Origin: QPJE01 sp051747745
GTDB taxonomy: Bacteria > Bacillota > Halanaerobiia > Halanaerobiales > Halanaerobiaceae
DNA length: 26,676 bases
Assembly (NCBI GenBank): GCA_051747745.1
Contig: JBNJGL010000031.1
Location: 1-26,676 of the forward strand
Direction of reading: 5' to 3'
Part shown: piece by piece, positions 23,446 to 26,676 of the stretch
How positions within the stretch are numbered: the stretch's first letter is position 1
Layout of the letters: every line of letters starts with the position of its first letter
Translations under genes and position numbers: made by a program
The notes under the pieces: model-generated
Told to the model about the DNA's origin: nothing
What the model saw: only the letters and a program-made list of their open reading frames with translations
Databases searched by the model: none

Positions 23446-24666
23446 AATATCAATTTTAAAAGATTAAAAAAATCACTGGAAAAGATTAATTCATTTAACA
23501 GTACTCCGGAAAAAGGAATCAGCAGACTCAGCTTCAGCAGTGAGTACAAACAGGCTCTAAAATATCTAATTAGTGAAATGGAAAAATTGGATATGGAGAT
23601 TTATTTTGATGAGATCGGCAATTTATTTGGTAAATATTCTAAAAATACTGAAAAAGAAGAGGCTGTAATGGTTGGTTCCCATATTGACAGTGTAAAAAAT
23701 GGGGGAAGATTTGATGGAGTTGTAGGAGTAATGGGAGCACTGGAAGTGATCAGGACTATTGACAAAAATAATATTGCTCTTAAACATCCTATTGAACTTG
23801 TTGCTTTTGTAGAAGAAGAAGGTACGACTTTTGGTTCAACTCTTCTGGGAAGCAAATTTTTTATTGATGAAATTAAGGATTTCAGCAGATATACTGATGA
23901 TGATGGTGTTTCTATTCTGGAAAGAGCTGATGAATTTTCTATAATAAAAGATTACAAAAAAAGAGGAGATACTCCTATAAAAGCAGTTTTAGAGATGCAT
24001 GTTGAACAGGGTAATGTGCTCCATTCAGAAAATATACCCATTGGAGTTGTTACCAATATTGCCGGTGTTAACTGGCTCAGCATTGTACTCAAAGGACAAT
24101 CCAATCATGCAGGATCAACACCCATGCATCTAAGAAAAGACCCTTTTCCAACTGCCGGTTTAATTATTAATGAAGTAGAAAAAATTGCAAAAAACTGTCC
24201 GTTTTCTGATACTTTAGTAGGAACAGCCGGTTCAATTAAAGTTACTCCAAATGTAACAAATGTAATCCCTTCAGAAGTAGAAATTAATGTTGATGTTAGA
24301 GATATTTCTCAAAAAGGTATGGATTATCTTGTTACTAATCTTAAGGAGTTTGCAGAAAAATTAGTAGAAGACAGTGAAATAGAATTAGTTATTGATGCAG
24401 AGGAAACTGCACCTCCAATTAAACTTTCTGATAAGATTATGCAGACTATTTCTGAAAGAGCTGAAAAAAGAAGTTTTGATTTTAAACATATGCACAGTGG
24501 GGCAGTACACGATTCTTCTCTTCTGGCAAAAAAATATGATGTAGGAATGATTTTTGTTCCCAGTATTGATGGTATTAGTCATGCACCAGAAGAGGCGACT
24601 GAATATGTAGATATAGAAAAAGGTGCTAATGTACTGCTGGATACGGTTTTAGAATTAAGTACTTAA
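23443..24666 (+). CDS. Zn-dependent M20 amidohydrolase of the allantoate / N-carbamoyl-amino acid type (CTG start)
   Basis: A metal-dependent hydrolase related to allantoate amidohydrolase, ureidopropionase and N-carbamoyl-L-amino acid hydrolase. From CTG 23443 it has 407 residues, the usual family length. Metal-site motifs are GSHIDS (H80, D82), FDG (D91), VEEEG (E124-126), HVEQG (H186) and SHAPEE (H380); a GQSNHAGSTP loop belongs to the dimerisation lid. The first ATG in frame (23578) would remove 45 residues that match the family start (NINFKRLKKSLEKIN, then FNSTPEKGISRLSFS). In frame, TGA at 23434-23436 blocks any earlier start, and GGAGGTG at 23429-23435 lies 7 bases before the CTG. The exact substrate is not readable. 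It lies between the PucR gene and the DUF5058-like gene. Confidence 0.88.
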   Translation: MNINFKRLKKSLEKINSFNSTPEKGISRLSFSSEYKQALKYLISEMEKLDMEIYFDEIGNLFGKYSKNTEKEEAVMVGSHIDSVKNGGRFDGVVGVMGALEVIRTIDKNNIALKHPIELVAFVEEEGTTFGSTLLGSKFFIDEIKDFSRYTDDDGVSILERADEFSIIKDYKKRGDTPIKAVLEMHVEQGNVLHSENIPIGVVTNIAGVNWLSIVLKGQSNHAGSTPMHLRKDPFPTAGLIINEVEKIAKNCPFSDTLVGTAGSIKVTPNVTNVIPSEVEINVDVRDISQKGMDYLVTNLKEFAEKLVEDSEIELVIDAEETAPPIKLSDKIMQTISERAEKRSFDFKHMHSGAVHDSSLLAKKYDVGMIFVPSIDGISHAPEEATEYVDIEKGANVLLDTVLELST

Positions 24667-24679
24667 AAGGAGGAAAATA

Positions 24680-25375
24680 ATGGATCAAGTATTAAAAGTA
24701 GCCAATGAATGGGGAGTTTGGCTTGCGGCAGCTCCAGTTGTTATTGTTGCGTTGGTTCAGGCTTTATTATATTATCGTCAGTCTATGAAGGTAGGACAGG
24801 AGATCGGATTAACTAAATCCGAACTTAATAAGGCTTTTAAAACAGGTGTGGTAACATCTATCGGTCCTGTAATCGCTGTATTTATAGTTATGGTGGGTTT
24901 AATGTCAGTAATTGGTGGTCCAATGGCATGGATGAGATTATCTGTTATCGGTGCAGCTCCAACTGAATTGACTGCAGCCCGCCTGGGTGCAGATGCAGCA
25001 GGGGTTGAATTCGGTGGAGATGGATATAATTTAGAAGTAATGGCAGTATCATGGTGGAATATGATTATTAACGGTGTAGGCTGGCTCTTATTTGTAGGGT
25101 TATTTGCTCATAAATTAGAAGATGTTCGAGAAAAAGTTGCCAATGGAGATTCAAGATGGCTGGGTGTACTCAGTGGTGCAGCTATGCTTGGTGTATTTGG
25201 TTATTTGAATGCTGATTATGTACTTTCACTGGGTGGTCCACTTGTAGCAGTTGTTGTTGGTGCATTATCAATGGTTGCTCTCCTTAAAATATCGGAAAGC
25301 TTCCGGCCAATAAAGGAATATTCACTTGGTATTGCAATGCTGTTAGGTATGTTTTTTGCTACATTATTAGGATAA
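24680..25375 (+). CDS. DUF5058-like small multi-pass membrane protein
   Basis: A 231-residue protein with about six hydrophobic segments, the first at about 13-32. I recognise the pattern VPxxx-LFxxxL...EIGLTKSELNKAFKTG, followed by SIGPVIAVFIVMVGL and GGPMAWMRLSVIGAAPTEL, as belonging to the uncharacterised DUF5058 group; the family name is from memory and should be checked. It has AAAGGAGG before its ATG and follows the amidohydrolase by 13 bases, so the two are co-transcribed. A second small membrane protein and another M20 hydrolase follow. Its likely job is transport of the hydrolase substrate, with the other membrane protein as partner, but no function is established here. Confidence 0.8.
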   Translation: MDQVLKVANEWGVWLAAAPVVIVALVQALLYYRQSMKVGQEIGLTKSELNKAFKTGVVTSIGPVIAVFIVMVGLMSVIGGPMAWMRLSVIGAAPTELTAARLGADAAGVEFGGDGYNLEVMAVSWWNMIINGVGWLLFVGLFAHKLEDVREKVANGDSRWLGVLSGAAMLGVFGYLNADYVLSLGGPLVAVVVGALSMVALLKISESFRPIKEYSLGIAMLLGMFFATLLG

Positions 25376-25502
25376 TTGGGATTAGTACATTTTAATCAGA
25401 AAGATATAATACTCGATAAAATAAAATGGAAATTATTAAAATCAATGATATAGAATTATAAGAATATAAAATGGTTACGGCAAATAAAAGGGGGAAAAAC
25501 AA

Positions 25503-26168
25503 TTGACTGACAAACAGTGGCACGAAGACTGGTATTTACCTGTAAAGAAAGTTGGAATGGCAACACTTTTACTGGCAGCTGTATTTTCATTTCTTCCACT
25601 TGTATATTTATATTTTGCTAAAGGAATTTTACCCGATTTTACAACCTCGATTAGAGCCTGGGGTCTGGTGGCAGCATCTTTTGGAGCTTTTTATGTAGTT
25701 GAACCGGTTTCCTATTATGCGATACTTGGACTTGCAGGGACATATTTATCATTTTTGACCGGTAATATTTCCAATCTGAGACTTCCCTGTTCTGCGATGG
25801 CCCAGGAAGTTCTGGAAGTTAAAGAAGGAACTAAGGAAGCAGAAATAGTAGGTACTTTAGGAATCACTGGTTCTGTTGTAACAAATCTTTTAGGTGTAAC
25901 ACTGGCAGCATTTATAGGAATGTCTATTATTGAAGTACTGCCAGATGTGGTAATACATGCATTTAGAAATTATACTGCACCGGCTATTTTTGGAGCTGTA
26001 TTTGGGCAGTTTTCTATGAAATATCCACAGCTTGCTCCGGTTGGTATCGGACTTTCTATCATATTAATTGGATTTTTTGGAGCACCGGCCTGGTTAAGTA
26101 TTCTGGCAGCTGTTTTTGGTTCTATTTTTGTAGGTAAAGTATTATTTGATAAAGGTATTATTGATTGA
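25503..26168 (+). CDS. Unrecognised small multi-pass membrane protein, possible partner of the DUF5058-like protein
   Basis: A 221-residue protein with about six hydrophobic segments; I do not recognise the family. A central loop reads TGNISNLRLPCSAMAQEVLE and is followed by a charged EGTKEAEIVGTLGITGSV stretch. That stretch resembles GLTKSELNKAFKTGVVTS of the upstream membrane protein in spacing and pattern, hinting at distant homology. Translation starts at TTG 25503 with AAGGGGG (25488-25494) upstream. The 127 bases between the two membrane genes hold no gene and no clear terminator. The location between two M20 hydrolases suggests a transport role. Confidence 0.75.
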   Translation: MTDKQWHEDWYLPVKKVGMATLLLAAVFSFLPLVYLYFAKGILPDFTTSIRAWGLVAASFGAFYVVEPVSYYAILGLAGTYLSFLTGNISNLRLPCSAMAQEVLEVKEGTKEAEIVGTLGITGSVVTNLLGVTLAAFIGMSIIEVLPDVVIHAFRNYTAPAIFGAVFGQFSMKYPQLAPVGIGLSIILIGFFGAPAWLSILAAVFGSIFVGKVLFDKGIID

Positions 26169-26227
26169 TTATATAGTTTAAAAAGAGATAAATATTAGAT
26201 GATTTTTTGGAATAGGAGTGATAAATT

Positions 26228-26676
26228 ATGGATTTTAAAAAGATGGCTTTAGATATTGAAGATCAGATAATCAAATGGAGAAGAGATCTGCATCAGATCC
26301 CAGAAACACAGCTTGATCTTCCCAAAACAAATGAGTATATTAGAAATGAACTGGATAAAATGGGGATAGAGTATAAATCAGGTCTTGCCAAAAGTGGTGT
26401 AGTGGCTACAATCTGGGCTGGAGATGAAGATTCTAAAACATTTGCTGTAAGAACTGATATGGATGCACTTGATATCACTGAAGAAACAGGACTGGATTTT
26501 GCTTCAACACATGAAGGAAAAATGCATGCCTGTGGTCATGATTCTCATATGGCTATGGCTTTAGGTGTTGCAAAGCTTGCCAGTGAAAACAAAGATAAGC
26601 TGGCCGGAAATGTAAAGATAATTTTTCAGCCTGCAGAAGAAGGACCAGGTGGAGCAAAGCCTATGATAGAAGAGGG
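26228..26676 (+). CDS. M20 family amidohydrolase (IAA-amino acid hydrolase / hippuricase type), partial
   Basis: The first 149 codons of a second M20 metallopeptidase-type amidohydrolase, cut off by the window edge. Translation from ATG 26228 (AGGAGTG just upstream) shows the family start RRDLHQIPE, then RTDMDALDITEE, the metal-site block MHACGHDSHMAM (Cys and two His), and QPAEEGPGGAKPM. Enzymes of this class hydrolyse N-acyl amino acids and related amides. It is a different subfamily from the hydrolase at 23443-24666, so two successive cleavages of one substrate could be envisaged. A full gene would be about 390-400 residues. Confidence 0.93.
   Translation, partial: MDFKKMALDIEDQIIKWRRDLHQIPETQLDLPKTNEYIRNELDKMGIEYKSGLAKSGVVATIWAGDEDSKTFAVRTDMDALDITEETGLDFASTHEGKMHACGHDSHMAMALGVAKLASENKDKLAGNVKIIFQPAEEGPGGAKPMIEE

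Noticed and set aside
23578..23580. ATG as the start of the amidohydrolase
   Set aside because: It would remove 45 residues that match the family N-terminus and it lacks a good ribosome site; CTG 23443 fits better.

Overview
This window looks like a chromosomal segment of a low-GC, Gram-positive-type anaerobe. AT-rich codon use, strong AGGAGG-like ribosome sites, SAM-I and c-di-AMP (ydaO-type) riboswitches, and a large block of potassium uptake genes would fit a salt-adapted Firmicute such as a member of the Halanaerobiales. The taxon is an inference from gene content and style, not a database match. No rRNA, tRNA, CRISPR array or insertion sequence was seen. A run of 100 N at 21787-21886 is an assembly gap.

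Layout. (1) 37-1910: a divergent peptide deformylase and, converging on it, a MATE exporter whose stop codon overlaps that of the deformylase. (2) 2115-6416: a methionine operon, with promoter, SAM-I riboswitch and terminator, then metF, a stand-alone MetH reactivation-domain protein and a GTG-started metH that lacks this domain. (3) 6567-7550: a CorA/ZntB-type metal transporter. (4) 7562-15491: a long potassium operon with promoter, c-di-AMP riboswitch and strong terminator, then ktrB, ktrA, a sensor kinase, two response regulators without DNA-binding domains, a half-size RCK protein, a full RCK protein and trkH. (5) 15540-21059: a second c-di-AMP riboswitch with terminator, then kdpF, kdpA, kdpB, kdpC and a tandem universal-stress protein; kdpD and kdpE are not present. 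(6) 21136-21754: a bidirectional terminator and a Dps-type ferritin on the minus strand with a good promoter and a PerR/Fur-like palindrome. (7) 21776-26676: a PucR-type regulator interrupted by the gap, a ureido/allantoate-type amidohydrolase that appears to start at CTG, two small multi-pass membrane proteins (one DUF5058-like, one unrecognised) and the start of a second M20 amidohydrolase that runs off the window.

How the genes work together. The middle 14 kb is a potassium homeostasis island. Two riboswitches of the c-di-AMP class, which in known cases shut transcription off when the nucleotide is abundant, stand in front of a Ktr/Trk operon and a Kdp operon. Their products include RCK and USP domains, classes that can bind c-di-AMP or ATP in other bacteria, so control could act on both RNA and protein. 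The kinase and two output-less receivers embedded in the operon suggest an extra phosphorelay acting through protein contacts. The last region looks like a catabolic unit for a ureide or N-acyl/N-carbamoyl compound, with the two small membrane proteins as a candidate, little-described uptake system.
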